From NCBI GenBank assembly GCA_000961655.1, contig LADR01000045.1:1-64000 (forward strand): DNA of 64,000 nucleotides, in the 5' to 3' direction. Shown piece by piece: positions 10,721 to 18,913 of the stretch (positions within the stretch are counted from its first letter, which is position 1; the number at the start of each line of letters is the position of its first letter). The translations under genes were made by a program, and so were the position numbers. This DNA comes from Desulfatitalea sp. BRH_c12 (GTDB lineage Bacteria; Desulfobacterota; Desulfobacteria; Desulfobacterales; Desulfosarcinaceae). The notes below the pieces were generated by a model that was not told where the DNA came from, searched no databases, and saw only the letters and a program-made list of their open reading frames with translations.

Positions 10721-12028
10721 TCAACCCAGCACAGCCGACGCTGCAACCTCGTCGTCTTTCTTTCTCCAATAAGCCTCGTCTATTTCTCCTTCGGATTTGG
10801 CCACGACACAGGTGACGGCCAGGTCGCCGGTCACATTCAAGGCCGTGCGCCCCATATCCAGCAGCGCGTCTATGCCGAAGATCATGGCATAGGCCATGGC
10901 CACCTTGGTGCCCGGTTCAACCGTCAAGCCGACCGAGTTGAGCACCATCAGCAGCATGATGGCGCCTGCACCCGGCACCCCCGCCGTTCCGATGGAGGCC
11001 AGCACGGCCGTCATGATCACCGTCAGTTGCTGGCCGAAGGTCAGCGGTGAGCCGATCGCAAACCCCACGAATATGGCGCACACGCCCTGGTAAATGGCCG
11101 TGCCGTCCATATTGATGGTCGCCCCCAGCGGCAGCGTAAACGAGTAAACGCCTTTGGAAATCCCCATCTTTTCCTTCGCAATGCCCAGGGACACCGGCAG
11201 TGTGCCGCCGCTGCTGCGCGTGACAAAGGCGGTGATGATGGCTTCTTTGGCCCGAGTAAAAAAGTGCATTGGATTAATTCGAAACAGGGACAGCAGGACG
11301 CCGTAGACCAGTATCATGTGCACGGCCAGGGCCAGGTAAACCGACAAAGTGACCATGCCCAGCGGTCCGAAGGCTTCAGCGCCTTGGTTGCCGAAGACGA
11401 CGGCAATCAAGGCGAAAACGCCGATGGGCGCGTATTGGAGAATCCAATGGACCACCTTGTACATCACTTCTGCGCCGCCTTCGAAGAATCGGAACACGAT
11501 ATTGGCCGCATCCTGAACGCGCGCCTGGTCGCTTTCGCGCAAATAGGCCACACCGATACCGAACATGAGAGAGAAGAAAATGGTCGGCAGAATGTCGCCG
11601 CTGGAAATGGCACTGAATGGGTTGGTGGGAACAACATTGATCAGCGTATCGATCAAGGAGGGCTGCGCAAGGTCTTTCCCGAAGGCGCTCGCGGCGCCGA
11701 CCAGTTGCAGCCCCCGGCCGGGTGACAAAAGGTTGCCCATGATCAGCCCCAATGCCAAGGCAGCGACCGTGGTGAGCATATAAATGACCAGCGCCTTTAC
11801 GCCCACACGCCCCAAACGAGCGGGGTGGATGCTGGCGGCGCCCACAATCAAGGTGAACATGACCACCGGCATGACGATCATTTTAAGCAGGCGTACGAAG
11901 ATATCGCCGAAAGGCGTGACCCACTCGATTTTGGGCCCGAAGATCAGTCCGGCAGCAGCCCCTAAAATCAGACCGAGCAGAATCCGGACCAGCAAATTGG
12001 TTTTGAAATACCAGTCCACTCCCTTCAT
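10721..12028 (-). CDS. Dicarboxylate/amino acid:cation symporter (DAACS family)
   Basis: The 435-residue membrane protein has the DctA/GltP fold. Two signatures are clear: the serine-rich re-entrant motif TRSSGGTLP (about 258-266) and the substrate/sodium-binding LPLGATINMDGTAIY. Late segments AGVPGAG and DMGRTALNVTGD carry the Asp and Arg/Asn that contact the substrate carboxylates. It imports aspartate, glutamate or C4-dicarboxylates with Na+ or H+. GGAGGAACAATCC precedes the ATG at 12028. Cotranscription with the downstream aspartase fusion suggests that aspartate is the physiological substrate. Confidence 0.9.
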   Translation of the reverse strand: MKGVDWYFKTNLLVRILLGLILGAAAGLIFGPKIEWVTPFGDIFVRLLKMIVMPVVMFTLIVGAASIHPARLGRVGVKALVIYMLTTVAALALGLIMGNLLSPGRGLQLVGAASAFGKDLAQPSLIDTLINVVPTNPFSAISSGDILPTIFFSLMFGIGVAYLRESDQARVQDAANIVFRFFEGGAEVMYKVVHWILQYAPIGVFALIAVVFGNQGAEAFGPLGMVTLSVYLALAVHMILVYGVLLSLFRINPMHFFTRAKEAIITAFVTRSSGGTLPVSLGIAKEKMGISKGVYSFTLPLGATINMDGTAIYQGVCAIFVGFAIGSPLTFGQQLTVIMTAVLASIGTAGVPGAGAIMLLMVLNSVGLTVEPGTKVAMAYAMIFGIDALLDMGRTALNVTGDLAVTCVVAKSEGEIDEAYWRKKDDEVAASAVLG

Positions 12029-12798
12029 GGATTGTTCCTCCCTGCACCTGCAGCGTTGATAACACTCAAGCTGTGATCCCGGCAAATGAGGTAGATCATC
12101 CCGCAGGTGTCCGATGAATGATCACCCCTTTGCCCAAACCCGGTTCTGTGTCCGCCATTTGCAGTTCAACCCCGTTCATTCGAGACCGGGTCGTGCCATT
12201 TGCAGACAGGAAATCCAGATTCATCACGACAGGTATATTGTTCAATATGGGGTATCCCATGCATGCTGACCCGGTTGCGCACGTCGCGTCAGGGAAACGA
12301 GCCCGAATCCAGCGGGGGGTCATTGCGGACCGGAGGATTCACCTTGCTTCCGATGTAATTGTGGGACAAAGAAATCGAGATTCGGCGGGAGTCGCAAACA
12401 GCGCTGATGCTCTTGCTATAGGGCGCCACAGGTCGCGATTGCAACTTATGAATCACAGGAGGTTGCTTGTGCAATTTGAACCTGTGTTAACAATTGCAAT
12501 GGCCTGAGGGTAAGTCAAGGAAAATCTCTATATGCCGCGGCGGGGCGTCCAGGAGCGGCCTTCGCCGCCCCGGGATGCTACTGGCTGTCAGTGCACCGAA
12601 CGATGGCAGACCGTTGTAACTTGAATAGCGCCACGTGCCGCCTTCGGTACAGCCGTACAGCCATGGCATCCCGACGTGCCGCCGGGCGAGGATTTAGGGA
12701 TTTAGGGGGATTTAGGGGGGGATTTAGGGACGCCCTTAACTGGGGGATTTAGGGACGCCCTTAACTTGTTAACTTATCAAACCACAAACAACCTGTGC
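12029..12798. other. Gene-poor region upstream of the symporter
   Basis: About 770 bases with no recognisable gene. It presumably contains the symporter promoter. Short open frames on both strands have no family features. At 12691-12770 the motif GGGGATTTAGGGACGCCCTT is repeated in tandem with variations, leading into a transposase remnant. Confidence 0.5.
12691..12776 (+). repeat. Tandem GGATTTAGGG / GGGACGCCCTTAACTTGTTAAC repeats
   Basis: Four GGATTTAGGG units and two GGGACGCCCTTAAC units occur directly before a REP-associated transposase remnant. The same GGGACGCCCTTAACTTGTTAAC unit precedes the second remnant at 18192 and occurs inverted at 18521-18545. Confidence 0.6.
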
Positions 12799-12890
12799 AT
12801 GCCAAGAAAAGCCCGAATAGATTCCGCTGGAGCCCTGCATATTAGTGTGCACGGCATCGAGCGGCGCAATATTAAACAAAAAGCAAGTTT
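12799..12890 (+). pseudogene. REP-associated tyrosine transposase (RAYT) remnant 1
   Basis: The translation MPRKARIDSAGALHISVHG then IERRNI is the N-terminus of RAYT/TnpA_REP proteins, which bear the Y1 transposase fold. The similarity stops after about 30 codons and the catalytic His-x-His and Tyr are absent. Only a 5' fragment is left. It is preceded by the GGGACGCCCTTAAC repeats at 12691-12776. Confidence 0.7.
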
Positions 12891-13453
12891 CCTATCTTTT
12901 CTTTCAAGTTCCTATCTCCTGGGATCGAAAATGGATATAACCTCTTGCGCTTGCGCGCCCAGGCAACGGGTCGTCTGGGACGCCCGCCTTGAAATCACCT
13001 AATTGCAAAGGTTATATCGCATCGGCCGGACTTTCCGCTGGATTGAGGATTTATCTTCGTCGCGGATTACCTGAACACGACGTCGACAACGAAGACGACG
13101 AAGACGACGAAGAAGAAGTCGTTTTAGGCCGGTCGGGAGGGGGCGGCTGTTTCATCGAACAGGCCTCGGGCAGGTAAAACCAGACGTTGATTTTTACAAG
13201 ATTTAAGCAGTCGACCAAGAACAGTGAGTCAACTTCAGCAATGCACAAAAACAGCTCAAAGTCCACTATCGTTTATGGCTCTGATGGCTATAGCCTCAAA
13301 CTTTCTATAGAAGTCAAAAAGGCACTTATTTGGAATCAAATATGCTGGGCGTCCCCCAGGGCACCTGTTCCAGGAAAACTGTGAGGCGCGTGGTCGAAGA
13401 GGCAGGCGGGCGGCGCAGGGGCAAAGATGTCCACAGCGCCGCCCTTTATCTTC
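12891..13453. other. Non-coding gap with trinucleotide repeat
   Basis: No supported gene. At 13078-13125 there is a GAC/GAA trinucleotide run that encodes poly-Asp/Glu on one strand and poly-Ser on the other. Nothing else is recognisable. Confidence 0.5.
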
Positions 13454-14113
13454 TTAATTGGTGTACTGCTTTGATTTGGCGCGTTCCCATTCTTCGATCG
13501 GCGTGCCCTCGGGCACGTCTTCCCAGCCGGTGATCATGGCTTTGATATGCGCGAAGATTTTGTGCCCGGTGGTGGTCATGTAGACATGCACGATCAGAAA
13601 AGACAGCAAAGCGAAGGCGCCTGCCGTGTGCAGGACCGCCAGAACCTGCAGCGACAGGAAACCCATCCCCCATGCCTCCCAGCTGTTGTACCCCCAGTAA
13701 AGCAGACCGGTGATCATCTGCACCGGAAGCAGAAAGGCCGACAGGGAGAGATAAGTGAGGCGCTGCAGAGGATTGTGCTTGGCATCCTTGCGTTTGGGCA
13801 CCGGGTGCGGCTCGCCCCGGAAGATGCCGTATCCGTAATAGCGAATCATTTCCAGCATTTTGCGGGTCGTGGGAATATACTGGCGCCACTCGCCGGTCGT
13901 GAACACCCAGAAGACGAAGAAGGCGAAGGCAATCAACCAGCTCAGGCCGACGAAATTGTGAACCAGCATCGCCCGGTGAAAGCCCAGCAGGTTCAGGCCG
14001 TTGTGGATTTCAAAACCGGTCAGCAGCAGTATGATGATCAGCAGACCCTGCAGCCAGTGCCAGAATCGCTCGTACCGGGAGTATAAGTATATGGTCGTCA
14101 ATTTGCCCGTCAT
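13454..14113 (-). CDS. Cytochrome b561-like membrane subunit
   Basis: The 219-residue protein has four or five membrane helices with His residues in helices 1-4 (ERFWHWLQG, GFHRAMLVHNFVG, VLHTAGAF, FLIVHVYMTTTGH). This is the pattern of di-heme cytochrome b subunits of Ni,Fe-hydrogenases, thiosulfate reductases and related systems. It should pass electrons between the quinone pool and the periplasmic octaheme cytochrome encoded 4 bases upstream. GGAGGAATAAACCC precedes ATG 14113. It is the last gene of the minus-strand respiratory operon. Confidence 0.85.
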   Translation of the reverse strand: MTGKLTTIYLYSRYERFWHWLQGLLIIILLLTGFEIHNGLNLLGFHRAMLVHNFVGLSWLIAFAFFVFWVFTTGEWRQYIPTTRKMLEMIRYYGYGIFRGEPHPVPKRKDAKHNPLQRLTYLSLSAFLLPVQMITGLLYWGYNSWEAWGMGFLSLQVLAVLHTAGAFALLSFLIVHVYMTTTGHKIFAHIKAMITGWEDVPEGTPIEEWERAKSKQYTN

Positions 14114-14117
14114 GGGT

Positions 14118-15758
14118 TTATTCCTCCTTCCGCCCGCCGGTGAATACCCGGCCCAGGCCATGCAACGTCACGCCTAGCAGCGAGCCCAGTACGGCGACCC
14201 AGCCCAGCGTGTCCAAAAGGTTGAGCCTGTCGCGGCCGGGCAGATAAACCTCCGTAATGCTTGCCAGGCGCCCGTCCGTGCGGACGTGGCATTCGATGCA
14301 CCCGACCACGTTCTGCTTGGGCGCCACCATGTGCGTGGTGGGAAGATAATAACTCGATTCGACGAAATCGTACTCGCCCGAGAACGGCACCCCCAGGGCT
14401 GCCTGACCCTTGGCGAGTGCGCTCGGCCAGTCCAGCGTGGCCCAGTACCCTTCCTTTCCGGAGAGCAGCGGCGCCAACAGGGCTTTGTGGACCTTGTCGT
14501 AGGGCTGCCTGCCCTGGTGGACCTTGAACGGGAAAATGCGCGACCGCGGGTCGCCCTGATCGCCGACCGGTGCGCTGACCGCCACGCGCGTGGCGGGATC
14601 GATCATATCTTTGACCGTCAGGGTCTTCATGGATCCGTCGAACCAGCGGTATTCCGGTTTGACGTCCTTGGCCCAGGTCATTCGACCTTTGATCGACAGG
14701 TAATCTTCCTTGCCCAGCGGTCCGACTTCTTTGTACGGCTTGCCGTCTTTGAGTTTGCCGGACTGCGACCAGTCCCATGACATCTTGGTCGGGTTGACGC
14801 GGGCAAAGGAAGGAATGTGGCAGCTCTGGCAGGCCACTTTGTCGCTGTGGTCGTTGGCCTTGTGCCCGGGCTCGTGGGGCGTACTGCCGTGGCATGACTC
14901 GCATGTGATCTTGGGCGTCAGGTCGTCCTCGATCAGGCTCTTGCGCTCAGTGAAGGCCGGCTTGGAGTAAATGCGGCCGGCGATATTGTGCTCCAGGGTG
15001 GTGTGGCAGCGCGTGCATTCGAAGTTCTGGCCGTCCACCCCCATGTGCACGTCCAAGTCCTTGTTGGGCTTTGTCAGTGACGTGTCCAGGTCGCCGTGCT
15101 TCACGCCGTCGCCGCCGCCGCCCTTGAAATGGCACTCACCGCAGTTTTGGCGCGTGGGGCGGCCGATGCTCTGAGCGGCGGCCAGCACATTGGCCTGAAT
15201 TTCTTCGGCGATTTCCTTTTCGTCCGGGTCGTCCGAATCGGCGAAGGCGTTGTAATCCTCAAAGGCCTCGCCGAAATTGATGTTCTTCTGACCGTGGCAG
15301 GCCAGGCAGTTGACGACCTCTTTCCGGCCGTCCCAGCTCGGGTGGCAGGCCATGCAGCCCTTGTCCTGCATGCTGTTGGCCGAAAGGCAGAAGTTGTTAA
15401 GGGCATCGCCGGCCTTGCCAAGGCGCTTGCCGCTCTCGTCGGTGTAGCCCACCCAGGTCCAGTGTATCGTCGTGTGTAACTGGCTTTCCGCTTCGGAGTG
15501 GCAGGACAGGCAGGCCGCGGTGATTTCCGCGCCTTTGCGGAATTCCCCCTGCAGCGCGGGATGCTTGCTGTGGTCCGTGGTCGTCCAACCCTGCTGCGGC
15601 TTGGCCGCTTTGCGGGCGAGCGCGCGCCCGGGGGAGACCGCGAGATCATTTTCTTCCCGGTCCTCATCCGCCATGCCGGCCCCGGCGCAGACCAGCCCGC
15701 CGATGACGATCAACAGCACTGCCAGAAAATACAATTTATTCCTGAAAATCTTTTTCAT
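14118..15758 (-). CDS. Octaheme c-type cytochrome, tetrathionate reductase (OTR) family
   Basis: The 546-residue protein has a Sec signal or anchor at the N-terminus, eight CXXCH motifs (CLSCH, CMACH, CLACH, CGECH, CTRCH, CESCH, CQSCH, CIECH in order) and a C-terminal membrane helix before GGRKEE. Length, motif count and spacing fit the octaheme tetrathionate reductase family, which reduces tetrathionate, nitrite or hydroxylamine in vitro. The C-terminal anchor and the cytochrome b gene 4 bases downstream suggest a membrane complex coupled to quinones. The physiological substrate is unknown. The rhodanese lipoprotein in the same operon points to sulfur chemistry. Confidence 0.88.
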   Translation of the reverse strand: MKKIFRNKLYFLAVLLIVIGGLVCAGAGMADEDREENDLAVSPGRALARKAAKPQQGWTTTDHSKHPALQGEFRKGAEITAACLSCHSEAESQLHTTIHWTWVGYTDESGKRLGKAGDALNNFCLSANSMQDKGCMACHPSWDGRKEVVNCLACHGQKNINFGEAFEDYNAFADSDDPDEKEIAEEIQANVLAAAQSIGRPTRQNCGECHFKGGGGDGVKHGDLDTSLTKPNKDLDVHMGVDGQNFECTRCHTTLEHNIAGRIYSKPAFTERKSLIEDDLTPKITCESCHGSTPHEPGHKANDHSDKVACQSCHIPSFARVNPTKMSWDWSQSGKLKDGKPYKEVGPLGKEDYLSIKGRMTWAKDVKPEYRWFDGSMKTLTVKDMIDPATRVAVSAPVGDQGDPRSRIFPFKVHQGRQPYDKVHKALLAPLLSGKEGYWATLDWPSALAKGQAALGVPFSGEYDFVESSYYLPTTHMVAPKQNVVGCIECHVRTDGRLASITEVYLPGRDRLNLLDTLGWVAVLGSLLGVTLHGLGRVFTGGRKEE

Positions 15759-15828
15759 GCATCACCCGTCCCGGCGACGCGCTCCGGACCGGCGGACCGG
15801 CCGGAACACGCCTGCGGATTAATTATGG

Positions 15829-16965
15829 TCAGGCCGGTTCCTTGAGCGCGAAGGTGCCGTCCTTGTGAATGGTGAGTTCTCCATCCAGGTAGTAGACCTC
15901 CTTGAGCTCGGGACGCAGGTCCTTGACCATGTAGTACGACTCGCCGCTGCGCGCGCCGGTGCCGCACACGAAGACAATCGGTTTGTCCGCCGGCAGCGTC
16001 GCAATCTTCTTTTCCAGATCGTCGACAGGCATATTGATCGCCGTTTTCAAGGTGCCCTTGTCGTATTCGTTCTTGTCGCGCACGTCGATCAGCAGAATCT
16101 GGGCAGGATTTTCGGCCAGGATCTGCTTGAACAGCGCCGGGTCGATTGTGCCTTCGGCCTTGCCGGCCTTCATTTCGCTGCCGCCGGCCTTGGCCACCGT
16201 CGACGTGCCGGCCGCCGCCACCCACCCCGGGTAGCCTTCGGGATAGACTTTGACATTGGTGTACCCCAAGGCGATGGCTTTGGTCGCGGATTTGTTGCTC
16301 AAAGGACACGCCAGCCCCCCGCAGTAGAAGACCAGCATTTTACTCTTATCGGCGGGCAGCTGGGAGGCGTATTTGTCGAACTGGGTGTCGGAAATGGAAA
16401 TGGCGCCGGGAACATGACCCTTATCGTACTTGCCCTGCTTGGGCCGCGAATCGACCAGCACGACGTCGGCCTTGGCCGCGACCTGCTGCTTGACCCAATC
16501 GGTGGAAACGGCCGCGAAATTGCCGGAGACCTTTATCCAGCCCGGGAAGCCGTCGGCGAACACCTTGACGTTGGTGTAGCCGAGCGCTTCGGCCTTGCGC
16601 GCCGATTTGTGGCTCAGATCGCAGGCCCGTCCGCCGCAGTAGAAAATCAGCAATGCGTTTTTATCTGCCGGCAATTGGTCCCGCATCTGCTCGAATTTGC
16701 TGTCGGGAAGGCTGACCGCCATTGGAATGTGCCCTTCGTCGTATTTGGGCCGCCGGGGACGCGAATCGATCAGCATCACCCCCTCGGGCATGGGCGCCTG
16801 AACGTACTGCTTGACGTAATCGGCGTCCACGATGGCATGAAAAGGCGCAAATTCCGCCGCCGCCTGCGGGGCGACTGCGGTGGGGGCCGTGGTGCTGCAT
16901 CCGACCATGAAGACGAGCAGCACGCCCAGGGCCGTCACGATGTTCAAAGCTTGTCGCGTTCGCAT
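15829..16965 (-). CDS. Periplasmic lipoprotein with three rhodanese domains
   Basis: The 378-residue protein begins with a lipoprotein signal (FMVGC lipobox, Cys23) and carries three rhodanese-like domains at roughly 45-150, 155-260 and 270-375. Each keeps a catalytic-loop cysteine: YCGGRACDL, YCGGLACPL and VCGTGARSGE. All three may therefore carry persulfide sulfur. The first two domains are close copies and suggest an internal duplication. It should act in the periplasm on sulfane sulfur, perhaps delivering it to or from the octaheme cytochrome encoded downstream. It follows the heme-less cytochrome-like gene by 18 bases. Confidence 0.88.
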   Translation of the reverse strand: MRTRQALNIVTALGVLLVFMVGCSTTAPTAVAPQAAAEFAPFHAIVDADYVKQYVQAPMPEGVMLIDSRPRRPKYDEGHIPMAVSLPDSKFEQMRDQLPADKNALLIFYCGGRACDLSHKSARKAEALGYTNVKVFADGFPGWIKVSGNFAAVSTDWVKQQVAAKADVVLVDSRPKQGKYDKGHVPGAISISDTQFDKYASQLPADKSKMLVFYCGGLACPLSNKSATKAIALGYTNVKVYPEGYPGWVAAAGTSTVAKAGGSEMKAGKAEGTIDPALFKQILAENPAQILLIDVRDKNEYDKGTLKTAINMPVDDLEKKIATLPADKPIVFVCGTGARSGESYYMVKDLRPELKEVYYLDGELTIHKDGTFALKEPA

Positions 16966-16983
16966 GGTTTTTCTCCTTTTCCT

Positions 16984-17328
16984 TTACTTGCATTTGGCCG
17001 GGGTCGGCGAATCCGCCGCGAATTCCCACAGATAGCTGTAGATATCGTTGACATCTTCAGCGGGCAGCGCGGCCCACTCCTGGTCGCAGCCGAACTGCGC
17101 AAAATCCCTGTTTGCGAAAACCTGCTCCCACTGCGCGCGGGTTTTGGCATCCGGGTTGACCGTGGGTTTAGGCGATTCAACAGCGCCGCGCGCCATGCAG
17201 GTCGAGTACACCTTGCGATAGGTGTATTTGCCCTTGCGCGGATTGCCTTTTTCCATGGCCAGGGCCGTGCCGATAAACACCAGGCACAGGGTCAGCGCAA
17301 CCACTCCAATTACAAGACGTTTGATCAT
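16984..17328 (-). CDS. Secreted cytochrome c-like protein without a CXXCH heme site
   Basis: The 114-residue protein has a signal peptide ending near GTALA. The mature part resembles small class I cytochromes c (RKGKYTYRKV..., AQWEQVF, DVNDIYSYLWEFA near the C-terminus). The place where CXXCH is expected reads YSTCMARGA, so one cysteine is kept but the second cysteine and the heme-ligand His are missing. It may be a cytochrome fold converted to another role. GGAGAAAAAAACG precedes ATG 17328. It is the first gene of the rhodanese/octaheme/cytochrome b operon. The family link is by eye and moderate. Confidence 0.65.
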   Translation of the reverse strand: MIKRLVIGVVALTLCLVFIGTALAMEKGNPRKGKYTYRKVYSTCMARGAVESPKPTVNPDAKTRAQWEQVFANRDFAQFGCDQEWAALPAEDVNDIYSYLWEFAADSPTPAKCK

Positions 17329-17544
17329 CGTTTTTTTCTCCTTTAAACTTTTAAACTTTTTTTGATTCACATGGCATTCACGCTATGACGCCTGAACCGT
17401 GTATGAGCAAAGGGTGTGCCAAGCGCCGGACCTTGCGGTAAAGTTGCCTGTTCATGGGCATTCCCGCTTTCGACCAGTGGCTGAAGCGCCCGTTTTCAAC
17501 GGCGGCATTAACAGGTCAGGTTAACAAGTGTTGCGGCTCTCGGC

Positions 17545-17998
17545 TCAGAAAACGAGCCGGCGGTCACAGGCGAGCAGCAAACCGGCGATTTCCCGGCAGG
17601 ACAGCAGCACCGGCGGGTCGAATCCGCGCAGCATCTCTTCCACCCCGAGTTCACGCGCGCTTTCATGGCATACGTAGACGCGGCTCTGCGCGACGAGGCT
17701 AATCCGTTCCTCAACAGGGGATCACCAGATCGGCGTTTTCGATGTACTCCGCCAGCGCCTGCCGGGAGAGCAATTCCAGGCCCAGACGCTCGGCCAGCAT
17801 GGGGCTGACCGTCTTGATGGGCCGCGCGCCGTCGACGCTCTTGCGGGTCATCCTCAAATCACACGGCCAATCGGAATCCAGGCACACGAGAACCGTCCAG
17901 ACCGCCGCGCCCCCCGCGTGCAGAGCGTCGCGCAACGACCGGACCTCGTCCAGGCGGAAAGGCTGTCTCACCAAAATGATAACGTCCGGTGTACTCAT
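17545..17998 (-). pseudogene. DsrE-like protein, interrupted by a frameshift
   Basis: From ATG 17998 the frame encodes 95 residues (MSTPDVIILVRQPF...) and stops at 17711 after ENADLVIPC. Directly after it the next frame encodes PVEERISLVAQSRVYVCHES..., ending at 17545. Removing one base from the G4 run at 17717-17720 (C4 on the coding strand) joins DLVIP to VEERIS and gives one protein of about 150 residues. The joined product looks like the DsrE family of sulfur-relay proteins, with Cys in VYVCHES. It lies upstream of the rhodanese/octaheme operon on the same strand. It is either a pseudogene or a sequence error. Confidence 0.6.
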
Positions 17999-18191
17999 AA
18001 TGATCCCGTTTCGATGGCATGTGGTCAGCATTTCCGAGCAAAGAATGTGCCACATAGGGCGTCGCGCCGGATTCCCGCAAAAGCGGGGTTGCCGCACCTC
18101 GGTGGGTTGACACCCCGTGTTAACGGATGTTAATCAGGTTAACACAGAAGCAACGCATGGATCTGTTACTTTACTGGAGGGGGGAGGGGAG

Positions 18192-18545
18192 TTGGGACGC
18201 CCTTAACTTGTTAACTTGTCCCTCCACCTGATAGACTTCCGGCATGCCAAGAAAGGCCCGAATAGATGCCGCTGGAGTCCTGCCCATATTAGTGTGGGCG
18301 GCATCGAGCGGCGCCATATTTTCAGAAACGATCAGGACCGGTATGATTTCCTGTCGCGCATCGGCCCCATTCTGGAACAGACCCAAACGGCCGTTACGCC
18401 TGTGCATTGATTTCCAACCATTTTCACCTGTACTGCGCACCGGCTCCTATCCGGTGGTCACGGTGATGAGTAAGACGGGGCGCTGAGATTGCGGCCAAAG
18501 AAGAGTATAAACCTCAAAACAAGTTAATAAGGTAAGGGCGTCCCC
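18192..18545 (+). mobile_element. RAYT element remnant 2 with inverted terminal repeats
   Basis: GGGACGCCCTTAACTTGTTA at 18192 matches, inverted, TAATAAGGTAAGGGCGTCCC ending at 18544. Between them lies a decayed REP-associated transposase (18244-18486). Protein traces are MPRKARIDAAG in one frame, then GIERRHIFRNDQDRYDFL with GPILEQTQT in another, then LRTGSYPV. So there are at least two frameshifts and a lost C-terminus. The element is immobile by itself. Confidence 0.7.
18244..18486 (+). pseudogene. Degenerate REP-associated tyrosine transposase
   Basis: RAYT fragments appear in order but in different reading frames. The catalytic His-x-His segment survives only as a degraded FQPFSPVLRTG, and the Tyr region is missing. 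It starts at ATG 18244. Confidence 0.7.
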
Positions 18546-18610
18546 AAATACCCAAATACCCTAATACCCCCTTGCCTCTTCGAGATTTCGAAAAACGTGC
18601 CGCGTCTCTT

Positions 18611-18913
18611 CTACGGCTTGCGGGGCGGGTACGCCAGGCTGTCGTGGATGAAGGCTTCGCCTTCGGCGGCGGCCTTGTGGTCGGTGTAGTAAATGGCGGA
18701 GGGACGCAGATCGTAGGTTTCGATGCGCTCGGCCATGGTCACCAGGGCTGGCACCCGGGCGCTGAAGAGTGTGGCGCCGGCCATGAAGAGGGCCAGCAGA
18801 CCCAGTCCGATGGCCAGCCGGATATAGGCGCGAAGGCGCGCCCCCGGGACGAGAACCCGGGGGGCGGAATCTTCGACTTGAAGTGGATCAATAGGCGAAG
18901 GATTAGAGCGCAT
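18611..18913 (-). CDS. Small single-span membrane protein next to a YeiH-like transporter
   Basis: The 100-residue protein has a hydrophilic start, one membrane helix (about 30-52, LAIGLGLLALFMAGATLF) and a short outer domain with YDLRPSAIYYTDHKAAAEGE. No family is recognised. Its ATG at 18913 overlaps the 3' end of the YeiH-like gene by 11 bases, so translation is probably coupled and the protein may be an accessory subunit of that transporter. Confidence 0.65.
   Translation of the reverse strand: MRSNPSPIDPLQVEDSAPRVLVPGARLRAYIRLAIGLGLLALFMAGATLFSARVPALVTMAERIETYDLRPSAIYYTDHKAAAEGEAFIHDSLAYPPRKP

Noticed and set aside
12118-12507. 129-codon plus frame and short minus frames upstream of the symporter
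   Set aside because: No ribosome site, no family features, conflicting frames. Possibly a decayed gene, but not supportable.
13051-13266. Minus frame with a poly-Ser run
   Set aside because: The run comes from the trinucleotide repeat; the rest has no coding character.
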